A DNA stretch of 64,000 nt from Paenibacillus oralis (GCF_003863965.1 NZ_RRCN01000001.1:1041042-1105041), one strand, 5' to 3'. Shown: positions 34,632 to 43,796, counted from the stretch's first letter. Made by a program: numbers and translations. Notes: generated from the letters alone by a model not told the origin.

Positions 34632-34903
34632 TGGTTTTCGCCCCGCTTCCCGTACTGCTTAATGAATTGATTGCTGTAGACCGCTACAGCGCCGCACAGG
34701 ATGCCTTGAATAACGGCCTGCACTGTAAACCCTAGCAGCAAGCAAGCAAATACAATAGCTACGCCTGTAACAATGTAGATGATTGTCCAATCTGGCACCT
34801 TCGGAGTTTGCTTAAGGGTAAATCCGATGATCCAGCAAGCTGCGACGACAATAAGCAATTCCGGGTTAATAAACTCAAGTACTGCGTTCCATTCCATTTC
34901 CAT
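34628..34903 (-). CDS. Phage holin (Hol44/superfamily V type)
   Basis: This 91-residue membrane protein has two or three hydrophobic helices. The segments LKQTPKVPDWTIIYIVTGVA and FTVQAVIQGILCGAVAV fit the Hol44 (Phage_holin_5_2) family. It would form the lesion releasing the lysin encoded next. ATG 34903 shares bases with the upstream stop (TGATG); ATG 34897 is a possible alternative with better ribosome-site spacing. Confidence 0.85.
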   Translation of the reverse strand: MEMEWNAVLEFINPELLIVVAACWIIGFTLKQTPKVPDWTIIYIVTGVAIVFACLLLGFTVQAVIQGILCGAVAVYSNQFIKQYGKRGENQ

Positions 34904-35196
34904 CAACCTCTCTTAATGAGTTTTATATATAATGAAAAAGACGCAAACGCTAGTCCGAAGACTATGCTCACGTCTTTGAGTTTGTTTAACTGCCTTGTAG
35001 CAGCGCCTTGCAAATACGAAACGGTGGATTTGACAGCTTCTATATCCATCCTGGCGTTGATTAATCTATGTAGTTCATCACGTTGTTGGAGATAGATAGT
35101 GTACTTTGTGATCCAGTCTAAAGTCATAGCAGCAACAATGAGCGCGAAACAGATTGCCACAACGATGTATGATGCACTGATGATTTTCTGCTTCAT
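34903..35196 (-). CDS. Lysis-cassette membrane protein
   Basis: This 97-residue protein has an N-terminal hydrophobic helix (7-27), a helical middle section containing a possible coiled coil (YLQQRDELHRLINARMDIEA), and a second short hydrophobic segment near the C-terminus. Start and stop overlap the neighbouring lysis genes. This topology resembles hemolysin XhlA-type proteins, but I see no firm match. It may modulate holin timing. Confidence 0.7.
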   Translation of the reverse strand: MKQKIISASYIVVAICFALIVAAMTLDWITKYTIYLQQRDELHRLINARMDIEAVKSTVSYLQGAATRQLNKLKDVSIVFGLAFASFSLYIKLIKRG

Positions 35197-35405
35197 TTTA
35201 GCCTCTCCTTAAGCTCGCGCAATTCCGAGATGATTAGATCATACTTTTCCGAGAATTTAGAGAGGACGTTATTTTGCTGCTGAATTATGCCGTTTAAATC
35301 TTTCTCACGCTCCTTGTTGGTACGCATAACATAAATAAGAAGCCATACAAACAACGCTCCGAATGGCCCCTGTGTAATAAAATATTTTACGATTTCATTT
35401 TCCAT
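35193..35405 (-). CDS. BhlA/UviB-type holin
   Basis: This 70-residue protein has one N-terminal membrane helix (QGPFGALFVWLLIYVMRTNK) and a long charged coiled-coil tail. It matches the BhlA/UviB bacteriocin-release and holin family. It is the first gene of the four-gene lysis cassette and overlaps the next by four bases. A structured tract lies directly upstream. Confidence 0.85.
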   Translation of the reverse strand: MENEIVKYFITQGPFGALFVWLLIYVMRTNKEREKDLNGIIQQQNNVLSKFSEKYDLIISELRELKERLK

Positions 35406-35433
35406 AAACCCACCCCTGTGTTAATATAAAATT

Positions 35434-35515
35434 ACTTTCTGTCCCTGTGCAGAAAGTCGGGAGGGTTTGCCGTCCAAGGCGTCCCTCCCGTTACCACTAC
35501 ACAGGGATTTTTTTA
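35434..35515. other. Nested competing hairpins between tail fibre and lysis genes
   Basis: Stem A is ACTTTCTG (35434-35441) with CAGAAAGT (35450-35457). Its loop TCCCTGTG (35442-35449) is complementary to CACAGGGA (35500-35507), which closes stem B around an inner CGGGAGGG/CCCTCCCG stem (35458-35465/35483-35490). T7 follows on the plus strand. Stems A and B could form a pseudoknot. It may be a terminator, an RNA switch or a processing site. Confidence 0.6.
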
Positions 35516-35586
35516 TTTCTAATTACTGAAATAAACAAACATCCTGATCATTTGTACCACCTTTCCATAAAGTCGATTTATAACCA

Positions 35587-36927
35587 TTACTCAAACGCGT
35601 ACCATTGATAGGTGTATGAAGACCGCTCCATTGGTAAATATAGTTGAGTTCTATTAACAACCGTGTAAATAATAAAATCCGTGCCGTTGGGTTCAGACCG
35701 CGTATAAAAATTTCTCCTATACCCGTTGTTCGGGTCGTAAGCGTTGAACGCGCTATAGGCAGTTCCAGGTACCAGTATCCCACTATAATAAAAAGCCACT
35801 GGTTCGTTACTGTTGCTTAGAGTGACGATCACAAAAGAAGGAACAAACCCAAAATTATAATCTACTGACATGGGATACATCCTAACTCCACCTCCACCCG
35901 AAACATAGAATGGTTGATTAGTAGAGCCACTTATCGCAGTCCCCGAGGCAAACCTCTTCCCCGTCACAATCTGCCCGATCTTCTGAGCCAGTACCGTATT
36001 CGAATCATTTACGTTTGCAGCTACCCCTTTATTTGAGATTGCGGTCGCGATTGCTTGCTTTTCCGCCGTAGTCATGCGCTCCAAAGCCCCGACCAGGCCG
36101 AATATATTAACATCCTTAGGAAAATTATTCGCAATAAAGTCGGGGTCGTATGAAGAGATATATACGTTGTCCTCGTAATAATACCCAGGCGGAACTTTCG
36201 AAAATAAATTCCCCACACCATCGGCGTACCCAGCGTCTGGGGATGCAGGCCGCGCACCAGAGGGCTGTTTGGGCATAGCACCATTAACTTTAGCCCCATT
36301 TACATAAGCGCTGTACCCTGACAGGATATGACCAGCTTGGGCCGTGGCATCTGACGTAAAATTTCCCGGTACCCCAAAAATGCTACTCCCACTTTTTATG
36401 TTTCCAGACACAAGGCCAGAGTCTCCAAGTATTGTAATGTCGCTGCCGTAGTAACCTGCGGACTTGGTTTGATTATTCGTTCCAGGTGTGACCGTACCGC
36501 CCGCTCCACGGTTTGGCATTGTGCCAGTAAAGGGACCGTTAATGTTCGAGGCGGTTCTTCCGCTCAATAAATCAGCAGGCACGGCATTGCCTGTGGCCCT
36601 GATGACTGCCGCCATTTTACTAATCAACGAATCCCAAGATTCATCCACGGTAGCCGGTACACCAATGGAATTAAGCGCGGCTACCACTTCCGCTTTTCGC
36701 TCAATTCCATACTGAAAAGCCGCTTTAACAGCTTTTGGTGTTGCCGCCATTGTTTCGCTGTCACTGTCCGTGGCGCTGGATAGTTGCACAATACCGGGCT
36801 TTGTAAGTGACGCTGGAGGCACATCGATATTGTCTATATCCGTTCTGAGTTGATTGATTTCTTGGCCGATTTGGTTCATGTCTACCGCTTTGACAGTATC
36901 GCTTGGCTGCCAATTTGTTTTTGCCAT
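35587..36927 (-). CDS. Tail fibre protein
   Basis: This is a 446-residue receptor-binding fibre. The N-terminal baseplate-attachment part includes a phage tail-fibre repeat (SDSETMAATPKAVKAA near residue 55), followed by Gly/Ser/Thr-rich beta segments. The C-terminal 110 residues (from about QPFYVSGGGGVRMYP) look like the host-binding tip. It is the most distal structural gene before lysis and overlaps its upstream neighbour by one base. I found no reverse transcriptase or template repeat that would indicate diversification. Confidence 0.85.
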   Translation of the reverse strand: MAKTNWQPSDTVKAVDMNQIGQEINQLRTDIDNIDVPPASLTKPGIVQLSSATDSDSETMAATPKAVKAAFQYGIERKAEVVAALNSIGVPATVDESWDSLISKMAAVIRATGNAVPADLLSGRTASNINGPFTGTMPNRGAGGTVTPGTNNQTKSAGYYGSDITILGDSGLVSGNIKSGSSIFGVPGNFTSDATAQAGHILSGYSAYVNGAKVNGAMPKQPSGARPASPDAGYADGVGNLFSKVPPGYYYEDNVYISSYDPDFIANNFPKDVNIFGLVGALERMTTAEKQAIATAISNKGVAANVNDSNTVLAQKIGQIVTGKRFASGTAISGSTNQPFYVSGGGGVRMYPMSVDYNFGFVPSFVIVTLSNSNEPVAFYYSGILVPGTAYSAFNAYDPNNGYRRNFYTRSEPNGTDFIIYTVVNRTQLYLPMERSSYTYQWYAFE

Positions 36928-37214
36928 TAGTCGTTAACCTCCTTGACTTCAATCGTTTGCAACATAAGAGTATCTGACGGGACCGGGACGTTCACGGCGT
37001 TTGATGTTATCACTTTGTTGGATGCATCTCTAAGCTCAATTTGCGTGATCAGCGAAATGTCTACTGCTGGTACAACGTAATTGATTGCCAACGTTGAATC
37101 CGTCACGGCTTTTTGGTCAAAATTAGTGATTTCATAAGTGTTGTTTAAAACAACTTTAGCCACTCTTGTATCTACGTATTCCGCGACATCATGTAAAAAC
37201 TCTGTTGCTATCAT
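36927..37214 (-). CDS. Small tail-associated protein
   Basis: This 95-residue, probably beta-rich protein starts MIATEFLHDVAEYVDTRVAK. Its position between YmfQ and the fibre suggests a baseplate-fibre adaptor. It overlaps both neighbours (four bases upstream, one base downstream). No domain is recognised. Confidence 0.7.
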   Translation of the reverse strand: MIATEFLHDVAEYVDTRVAKVVLNNTYEITNFDQKAVTDSTLAINYVVPAVDISLITQIELRDASNKVITSNAVNVPVPSDTLMLQTIEVKEVND

Positions 37215-37798
37215 TTAACTTGCACCTCCTCGCCTAAGCTCCAAAACGGTTTCTCGTCGAGTTTCCAAACCCCATCTAACTCGTAATTCCATGTGATATC
37301 TTGCTTAAAAACGTGTTCTTGTAGACCGATATCAGCGTCAAGAGATGTGTTCTGCTGATAGATTAGGTTGGCCGGTTTAACCGTTTGGACTGTGTGTTGA
37401 ACCTCTTTAAAAACGTTGGCGTTTTCGATATTAGCAGTTACATACAGGATGAAATCCTGAACGTCCACGCTTACAATCGTCATCCCCGGCCCAACAAGCC
37501 TATCCAATTGCTCTTGCAGCCATCGAATTGTAAAGGGCGGCTTTGTTTGATACCTATTCAAAATGCGTTGTTTGCGAAACTCAAGGGATTCTGTTGTTGG
37601 ATCAGCCTGTATCCCCAACATTTGCTCCCGGCGCTTGATCGCGTGGACGCTGGACGTCAATACAAATTGATCATTAAACAGTTGTTGTATGGCGCTGTCC
37701 ATCCGATCAAGTTCCGCGTCCTCGGATTCTGCCATTTGGATAAAATCCGGGATATCATCGTAGTATTCCGGCCAATAAGGCATAATGCGATCAGCCAT
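37211..37798 (-). CDS. YmfQ-type tail protein (DUF2313)
   Basis: This 195-residue baseplate or tail-tip protein starts MADRIMPYWPEYYDDIPDF. It has the DUF2313 core EFRKQRILNRYQTKPPFTIR. In Mu-like and PBSX-like phages this gene follows the baseplate J gene. The start lies eight bases inside the end of the J gene, so translation is coupled. Confidence 0.85.
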   Translation of the reverse strand: MADRIMPYWPEYYDDIPDFIQMAESEDAELDRMDSAIQQLFNDQFVLTSSVHAIKRREQMLGIQADPTTESLEFRKQRILNRYQTKPPFTIRWLQEQLDRLVGPGMTIVSVDVQDFILYVTANIENANVFKEVQHTVQTVKPANLIYQQNTSLDADIGLQEHVFKQDITWNYELDGVWKLDEKPFWSLGEEVQVK

Positions 37799-38870
37799 TA
37801 ATAGCCACCGTCCCCAGGCTCGGGATTTCCTCAGCTCCAAGCGTAATATTTGCAGACGATCCGTTTAGCATCGTATTGGTTATGTCGATCACACCAGACA
37901 CGTTAAGTATCGCGGCCTCAATTAATGCAACACGCACAATGATTTGTTCTTGTGTCGCCCAGGATTGACGCAAGCCAAGCAAATAGGCGCTTATGGCATC
38001 CTCGATTGGCCCTTGTACCTGTCCTACTGTCGTGCCTGCTTCAAGCGCCACGGTAGTTGATACATTGATAGGTTGATCCGTAACACCTGTAATGGTCACT
38101 CGATGCCCGATAGGTGCGGTTCCATATCCTTTTCCGCTATTTACAACCGGATCAACCTTTGTTTGTACGTCATTAATCAAAGCCGTTGATGGAGGATTCC
38201 AGTCTGCGCCGATGATTGTACATTTAACTGTTCCGCCGCCGTTCCATACAGGAAAAACTTTCGTCGCTCCAACACCGTCGATTGCATTTATAAACTGTTC
38301 ATAGTCGGAAACATTACCACCAAATGCCGGTTCGTTTACTGCTTCGTAATAACGCGCCCTAAGTGCATCGTCAGTTTCTTCATTCTCGCCAGGGACAAGC
38401 AAATCCGTTATTTCTGCTCGGGCCAAACCGTTGATATAGTCGATTGGAAGCAACGCCCCGAATTCCTGATTTCCGATCGTTCCGGCTGTTTCACATTCCA
38501 GCGTCCATTGACCGGTCGTGATCTTGCTAACCGCCGTATAGTTGACATCGTTAATCGAAAACCTACTGCCTGCCGGGATATCCATTAACACATCACCAGA
38601 CGCATAAAATAGCCCTTTGCGGCGTGCTTTGGTTGCCGGTTCCCGGTTAACCCCAAACTCGGAAGTTTTGCGTGTCAAGTCGTCCCCTGTCGCTGTGTCT
38701 GCATATGAGAGGTTATAGTTGACGTCCAATTCAATATACATTTGCGCCAACTCCGCCGCTGCGGGGGCCAGGGCGTCCCAAATTACAGAGCCAGGACGCT
38801 TATCAACGTCGTTACTTACCCGATCAAGCATTCTTTGTAAAATCACTTCATAGGTCTGACCTTCATACAC
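37791..38870 (-). CDS. xkdT: Baseplate J-like protein (XkdT)
   Basis: This 359-residue wedge protein of the contractile-tail baseplate has typical J-family segments: RPGSVIWDALAPAAAELAQM near residue 25, FGVNREPATKARRKG, and ETDDALRARYYEAVNEPAFG near residue 175. It overlaps XkdS upstream and YmfQ downstream. Confidence 0.92.
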   Translation of the reverse strand: MYEGQTYEVILQRMLDRVSNDVDKRPGSVIWDALAPAAAELAQMYIELDVNYNLSYADTATGDDLTRKTSEFGVNREPATKARRKGLFYASGDVLMDIPAGSRFSINDVNYTAVSKITTGQWTLECETAGTIGNQEFGALLPIDYINGLARAEITDLLVPGENEETDDALRARYYEAVNEPAFGGNVSDYEQFINAIDGVGATKVFPVWNGGGTVKCTIIGADWNPPSTALINDVQTKVDPVVNSGKGYGTAPIGHRVTITGVTDQPINVSTTVALEAGTTVGQVQGPIEDAISAYLLGLRQSWATQEQIIVRVALIEAAILNVSGVIDITNTMLNGSSANITLGAEEIPSLGTVAING

Positions 38871-39258
38871 TCGCTGTCACCTCGCTTTTAAAATCCCCAT
38901 AGGTAGATACCACTGTAAAGGTGCATAATGCCTGATCTCCACTCGTGGTGATTTGCATGTTCTCAACTGCCGATATACGGTCGTCTTGCAATAGCGCTTC
39001 CGTAATCCGCCGTGCGATTTCTGACCGTACATACCCCTCGCTACGTCCTTGTAGTCCGTTTAATTCGCTGCCATAATTCGCATCATAGATTAGGTGCATG
39101 AATCGATCTGTTTGGAGTATCTTGTAAACCGCCTGTTTAACCGCTCCTAAGCCGTCTACATAGCCCGTAGTACGTTTGTTTGCGAAGTCTACTCCATACG
39201 TCCGGCTCGTCTCTTGCGTCTCTTCTGCGTCTAATATAGCGCCGCCAATTGGTATCAT
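38863..39258 (-). CDS. xkdS: Baseplate gp25/W-like protein (XkdS, DUF2634)
   Basis: This 131-residue protein has the DUF2634 pattern: GLGAVKQAVYKILQTDRF, IYDANYGSEL, then a lysozyme-like gp25 fold ending. It forms the baseplate wedge attaching to the sheath. It overlaps its neighbours by four and eight bases. Confidence 0.9.
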   Translation of the reverse strand: MIPIGGAILDAEETQETSRTYGVDFANKRTTGYVDGLGAVKQAVYKILQTDRFMHLIYDANYGSELNGLQGRSEGYVRSEIARRITEALLQDDRISAVENMQITTSGDQALCTFTVVSTYGDFKSEVTASV

Positions 39259-39605
39259 GTGATCACCTTATCCCATACAACATATTGTTGACCGCCTTGC
39301 ACCCGGAGCAAAAGAACCTTGTCGCCGACTTTCAACCCTTCGCGGATCACAATTTTATCTGGTAAGGCATCTCCCGTATTGCTTTGCGATCCATCATTGA
39401 TGTATGTGTGATTGTGCTTTAGATCAACTTCATATCGGCTTAGGCGTTCTGTGACAACTAAAAAATCCTCGTCGAGTGTAAAACGTTGATCCACGTTTAC
39501 CTCAAGAGGATTTATTTTTGTTACTGTTCCATACAGCACGTTTACCGGCTTGCTTGCATCATTGGCACCCACGCTCATTTGTTTTATCAGATCACTCAAG
39601 GACAT
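39255..39605 (-). CDS. xkdR: XkdR-type tail protein (DUF2577)
   Basis: This 116-residue protein is of the DUF2577 family. It has an OB-like beta core (VLYGTVTKINPLEVNVDQRF) and the KHNHTYIND motif region. It sits between the XkdQ hub and the XkdS wedge proteins. Its start overlaps the XkdQ stop (TAATG). Confidence 0.88.
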   Translation of the reverse strand: MSLSDLIKQMSVGANDASKPVNVLYGTVTKINPLEVNVDQRFTLDEDFLVVTERLSRYEVDLKHNHTYINDGSQSNTGDALPDKIVIREGLKVGDKVLLLRVQGGQQYVVWDKVIT

Positions 39606-40558
39606 TAAAACACCTTCAATTCAATTGATATTGTATAGTCCTCGCCCGAAAATTTATGCGTACATTCTTCGATCAAAAAAAGATCGCCTATTGCCAACTC
39701 GGCAATTTCACAACGCACATAACATCCAGCCCGAACAGATGTATCGCCAAGTGCATCGATTTTAAGGCTTTTCGTTTCCCGGTTTTTGAGCCTTGACAGT
39801 TGATCGAGTAGAGCGTTGATTTGAGCCTCGTTCTTGTTTTCGTCTACTTTTTCGTAATATTGCAGTCGTCCCCACTTGGCGACATTTGCGCTATCCTGAG
39901 CAATATAAATGTCACGTTTTCCTGTTTTCTCATTGTTCCGTACTAACTTGATTCGGTTGTATGTGTCACTATCAATCGATTGATCATATGAAAAATCCGT
40001 CATGAGACTTTCGTCGCCGATCGTCAGTTTAAGCACGCGGTCTTTAACATTTTGTAAGGCCAGTTGACCATAATCATCATAAAACACATAAATGCTACCG
40101 GTATTAATCGTTGTAAGAGTCAACGCTTTGTCGATGATATCTAGCAGCTTGCTGCCGTCCTCTGACATTGTCGGGATCGCGTATTTCGTATCAACGATAT
40201 GCCCCCACTTAAGGCCAAAGTCATCTGCTATTTGCTTCACAATTGCCGCAGCGGTTTTGTTTTTGAAAACGTATGTGTCTGTAGCTGCAAGGTAACGGAT
40301 TTGATCGTAACATTTAACACTTAATTTTTCTTCTTGACTACGTCCTAAAGTAAAGACGTAGCCATAAAAAAGAGGGACATCATTCCATTTAACTCCAATG
40401 ATGTCCCCGTTGCTAATTGTAAGGTTTGGGTCTTGGATCATTGTAAAATCCAAACTCCCCGGCTTGCCTATCCTAGAGGTTTTCCAGGTTACTTCCGTGA
40501 CGAGTTCGGCAAGATCGTGTACTACGCCTTGTTTGTTATCGTGTATAACCTGTAACAT
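39605..40558 (-). CDS. xkdQ: Tail hub protein XkdQ (gpD-like)
   Basis: This 317-residue protein of the XkdQ/YqbQ family, related to late-control gpD hubs, includes IGKPGSLDFTMIQDPNLTIS, YVFTLGRSQEEKLSVKCYDQ, and QIADDFGLKWGHIVDTKYAI. It forms the central hub through which the tube connects to the baseplate. ATG 40558 is preferred over the preceding GTG because AGGGGGTG lies upstream. Confidence 0.9.
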   Translation of the reverse strand: MLQVIHDNKQGVVHDLAELVTEVTWKTSRIGKPGSLDFTMIQDPNLTISNGDIIGVKWNDVPLFYGYVFTLGRSQEEKLSVKCYDQIRYLAATDTYVFKNKTAAAIVKQIADDFGLKWGHIVDTKYAIPTMSEDGSKLLDIIDKALTLTTINTGSIYVFYDDYGQLALQNVKDRVLKLTIGDESLMTDFSYDQSIDSDTYNRIKLVRNNEKTGKRDIYIAQDSANVAKWGRLQYYEKVDENKNEAQINALLDQLSRLKNRETKSLKIDALGDTSVRAGCYVRCEIAELAIGDLFLIEECTHKFSGEDYTISIELKVF

Positions 40559-40575
40559 CACGCACCCCCTATGGT

Positions 40576-41259
40576 CTATGGTAGCTTAATTACTTTTCCG
40601 ATCGGCAGACGCTTTAGTTCGCTGTCCTTGATGCCGTTCAACGTCTGGATTTGCTTGTACTTGCTTCCATCACCCAAAAACTTTTTCGCGACCTTCCAAA
40701 GACTATCTCCCGCAACAAGTGTATAGGTTTTAGGATTCACCCTCGTATCGGGCCGATTCGGTGTTTTAGAACTGAGTAACTTAGTCGGCGTCTTTGTTGC
40801 TGATCCTTTTTCGACTTTTGCTATTTTCGCTGCGTAGGAACGGTATTCTTTGAATGCTATTTGGTATGAGATATCCCCGGGCGATCCCCCAGATTCTGAC
40901 CACGAGAAGTTTTCTACACTCACCAGCATATTGATGTTCATTCCAACGGAGCCGGTCAAAACAAGTCTCATCGGCTGCTTTTCTGATCTCCACTTTGCGA
41001 TAAGATCGATGTAATGGGTGGGAGGGAACAATTCATTTCGATCCACAATACAGGCCGGAAACCAAGAAGCAGGGAACACACTTTCAAACGAAATTTCCGT
41101 CAACTTCGGACTCTTGATAATGTTGATTTCTCCAAGTATAGAAATTTCATATGTTTTATTGTTGCCCGCCACAGATACATCAATCTGCCCAGGAAGTACC
41201 GGAAATTCGAACGCCTCGGTCTCTTCATTGAACGATAGCGTCATGGAGTAATTAGGCAT
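40576..41259 (-). CDS. xkdP: XkdP-type LysM tail protein
   Basis: This 227-residue protein has a C-terminal LysM domain of about 50 residues (YTLVAGDSLWKVAKKFLGDG) that can bind cell-wall sugars. The N-terminal 150 residues match the XkdP family (FPVLPGQIDVSVAGNNKTYEI). It helps the tail tip engage the wall. Its start overlaps the stop of the 95-residue gene by eight bases. Confidence 0.9.
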   Translation of the reverse strand: MPNYSMTLSFNEETEAFEFPVLPGQIDVSVAGNNKTYEISILGEINIIKSPKLTEISFESVFPASWFPACIVDRNELFPPTHYIDLIAKWRSEKQPMRLVLTGSVGMNINMLVSVENFSWSESGGSPGDISYQIAFKEYRSYAAKIAKVEKGSATKTPTKLLSSKTPNRPDTRVNPKTYTLVAGDSLWKVAKKFLGDGSKYKQIQTLNGIKDSELKRLPIGKVIKLP

Positions 41260-41539
41260 GGATACCCATCTCCGATTTTATCGTTTCGCTTATTCGATCA
41301 ACAATCTCATCAAAACTCATGCTTTTAGTTTCTGTTCTCACTGTTATTGTAGGACAAATATTAACTAAATCGTGAATAGACTGTACTTGTCCCAGTTCAC
41401 GTAAAACAACGATATCGTCATTAGGAGCATTTTGATTCAAAACATTTAATTTATGAACCATCTCATCCAACAACCCATTTACTTTCTCTAATTTTTTTAT
41501 TGCTTGGCTAGCATCAATATCTAATGTAACTGATAACAT
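41252..41539 (-). CDS. Small tail protein sharing a module with the tape-measure C-terminus
   Basis: This 95-residue protein has an N-terminal helix-rich region and a C-terminal part, from VLRELGQVQSIHDLV to FDEIVDRISETIKSEM. That part parallels the last 60 residues of the adjacent tape measure (MRELAEMKSIQNFV to VNEVVARIEQTLTEDL). It therefore looks like a duplicated tape-measure tail module. It lies between tape measure and XkdP; no such gene is standard in PBSX as I recall it. Confidence 0.7.
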   Translation of the reverse strand: MLSVTLDIDASQAIKKLEKVNGLLDEMVHKLNVLNQNAPNDDIVVLRELGQVQSIHDLVNICPTITVRTETKSMSFDEIVDRISETIKSEMGIHA

Positions 41540-41562
41540 TGTTATTCACCCCTCAAATTTGC

Positions 41563-43746
41563 TTATGCATATACTCCCGCAGCGTTGGCGGCTAGGTCTT
41601 CCGTAAGTGTTTGCTCGATTCTCGCGACAACTTCGTTAACATCAACATCTTTCGAAACTGGGCCGGTCGAAACGCTGACCGTAGGTGTATAGGTTACAAA
41701 ATTTTGTATTGACTTCATTTCCGCTAACTCCCGCATCATTTTTAAATCCTCGCTGGAGATATCAACCTTATCTTTAATTTTGTCCACCTGTCCCACTTTC
41801 CCGATTTTGTCGATGTTAGGGGGAGCGGCTGATTTGAATTTGTCGAAATTATACGGATCTTCTTTACCCTTATTATCTTTATCTGTTTGCTCTTTTGCTC
41901 GCTGTGCTGCTCGGTCTTCCATATATTTTTGCAGCTTCTTTTCTCTTTCTTCCGCCTTTTTAGCTGCGTCCGATTCCATTTTGGCGACATCCTCTTTGCG
42001 AGATTGCTTTCTAGCTTCCGCTTCGAGTGCTGCGCTTGCCGCAAATTGGACGTGCGATAAAGCATCAATTTGGACCATAGGAATGTTGTTTAGAGTTTTG
42101 ATGAGCTCATTGATATCGTCAATAACCCCATTCACGAGCTTTTCCATGATTTTTAGGGATTCGACATATGCCCAATCGAACGCATCTGCTATACCATATC
42201 CGACTTTAGTAAAGAAAATTGGAATTTGATCAAAGAAAGCTAGAATGCTATTCCATCCCCGAATCATGGCTGCCACAAACTTGTCATTTGTGTTCCACAG
42301 GTTGATGGTCCATTTGACCAAGAATATTATCAACCCAATAACCGCCGCTATGCCCATGATAATAAGCCCGATTGGGTTTGATATTAGGGCTATGTTAAGT
42401 CCCCATTGGGCCACTGTCCAAGCAGCTATAGCACCCACAACGCCCCATATAATCGGTTCAATCCACATCCAGTTTGACGAAACGAAATTATAGACCTTAG
42501 CCGCAGCGTCAAGGAATTTTATCGCCCCCTCTGCTGCTCCAGCAAAAGCTGTGGCTATATTCGAAATGCTGTTCTGCATATCGGGATTATTGAGCATAGC
42601 GCTTATGCGTTCAATGGCCGGCCCAAACGCCTGCAACGCTTTGTTTCTAAGCTGGTTCATCGCGTCCCCAAACGTCAGCGGCATTGATGCAAACTTTTTA
42701 TTGATGTCGTCAGCCGCATTGAACATGGCACCTTTTATGATATCTGCGGTGATTGTGCCGTCAGCAGACATCTCCTTAAGTTCGCCTTTGCTTTTTCCAG
42801 TAAAGTCAGCAATGGCGGCGGCCAACATCGGAGCATTTTCCATAATCGAACGGAACTCGTCGCCTTGTAGCTTCCCAGCAGCCATGGCTTGCGAAAGCTG
42901 ATACATACCGGCTTGTTGCTCCATCGTACTCGATCCACCCACGCGAAACGACTTTTGCATCAACTCTGTAAATGCTACCAACTCATCATTACTTTTAAAT
43001 GCGTCACTTGCGAGAATACCCATCCGGCCAATTACGCCGACCATATCGGTATACGAACCACGGGAGCGCTCGGCAGCAGCAAATATTTTTTCTTGTAGTT
43101 CTGCCGTTGTTTGGAGCCCATCATTGATCATATTCAGCCGGGCTTGTGAATTAATATACTCATCGCTTATACTTGCTACTTTTTGCGCTCCCTGAATCGA
43201 TAGATAGGTTGCGACTAGCCCTCTCATGTTGGATAGCCAGCCCGCAGATGATTGACCGGATTGACGATTGGCTGAATTTATTTGCTTTTGTAACTGCAAA
43301 ATCTTTTCTTGCAGTTCGGCGATTTTTTCTTGGGCAGCTCTCTGGTCTCCGGCTACGCCCCGCAACCGATTGGTGGCCGCGATGAATTTCATCACAAGGC
43401 GTTGTAAGTTGGCAAACATAACGTTTAGTGAAGCGGGCAGTTCCACCTTAATACGTGCCTGGATGCCGTCAAGTTGCCTTTGTAGCAGTCTTTTTAACAT
43501 TTGGGCACGCTGAACCGCCTGTCTGGCGTTAAAGGTAACATCAAGTTTGACGGACTTTACGACTCTTTCGATGCCTCTTAGTTGCTGTTCCGCGCTACTG
43601 GCATTTAGTCGCAAGGTAGCCGGTGTTTCTACTGTGCGACGAAGCCGTTCCATCGCCATTACGGCCTTGTCGGCTTGGGTAATAGTTCTAGCTAGGGGCG
43701 TGGAAAATTGATCCAACATTTTCAAGGCTGTAGATATCGTTGGCAC
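41563..43746 (-). CDS. xkdO: Tape measure protein (XkdO)
   Basis: This 727-residue protein sets tail length, which at about 1.5 angstrom per residue implies a tail near 110 nm. Residues 1-160 are coiled coil. The tape-measure N-terminal domain follows (ARLNMINDGLQTTAELQEKI, then AMAAGKLQGDEFRSIMENAP). Residues 420-500 carry membrane-type helices (IWGVVGAIAAWTVAQWGLN, LIIMGIAAVIGLIIFLVK), and a charged linker leads to the C-terminal module. Confidence 0.93.
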   Translation of the reverse strand: MPTISTALKMLDQFSTPLARTITQADKAVMAMERLRRTVETPATLRLNASSAEQQLRGIERVVKSVKLDVTFNARQAVQRAQMLKRLLQRQLDGIQARIKVELPASLNVMFANLQRLVMKFIAATNRLRGVAGDQRAAQEKIAELQEKILQLQKQINSANRQSGQSSAGWLSNMRGLVATYLSIQGAQKVASISDEYINSQARLNMINDGLQTTAELQEKIFAAAERSRGSYTDMVGVIGRMGILASDAFKSNDELVAFTELMQKSFRVGGSSTMEQQAGMYQLSQAMAAGKLQGDEFRSIMENAPMLAAAIADFTGKSKGELKEMSADGTITADIIKGAMFNAADDINKKFASMPLTFGDAMNQLRNKALQAFGPAIERISAMLNNPDMQNSISNIATAFAGAAEGAIKFLDAAAKVYNFVSSNWMWIEPIIWGVVGAIAAWTVAQWGLNIALISNPIGLIIMGIAAVIGLIIFLVKWTINLWNTNDKFVAAMIRGWNSILAFFDQIPIFFTKVGYGIADAFDWAYVESLKIMEKLVNGVIDDINELIKTLNNIPMVQIDALSHVQFAASAALEAEARKQSRKEDVAKMESDAAKKAEEREKKLQKYMEDRAAQRAKEQTDKDNKGKEDPYNFDKFKSAAPPNIDKIGKVGQVDKIKDKVDISSEDLKMMRELAEMKSIQNFVTYTPTVSVSTGPVSKDVDVNEVVARIEQTLTEDLAANAAGVYA

Positions 43747-43774
43747 GCTTTCACCTTCTTCTTGCGCAAAATAA

Positions 43775-43796
43775 AAACACCCGTTATAGGGTGTTT
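43775..43796 (-). terminator. Terminator of the inserted membrane-protein gene
   Basis: AAACACCC (43775-43782) and GGGTGTTT (43789-43796) form a perfect stem with a six-base loop. The leftward transcript continues into UUUUUAUUUU. It overlaps the stop codon of the cargo gene and lies inside the late operon. Confidence 0.85.

Noticed and set aside
35523..35783. Second leftward frame overlapping the 3' end of the tail-fibre gene
   Set aside because: It lacks a ribosome site and lies wholly in another frame of a well-supported gene; only about 60 bases are unique.
35434..36927. Diversity-generating retroelement at the tail-fibre 3' end (hairpin downstream of a receptor-binding gene)
   Set aside because: No reverse transcriptase, no template repeat and no adenine-biased variable repeat were seen.
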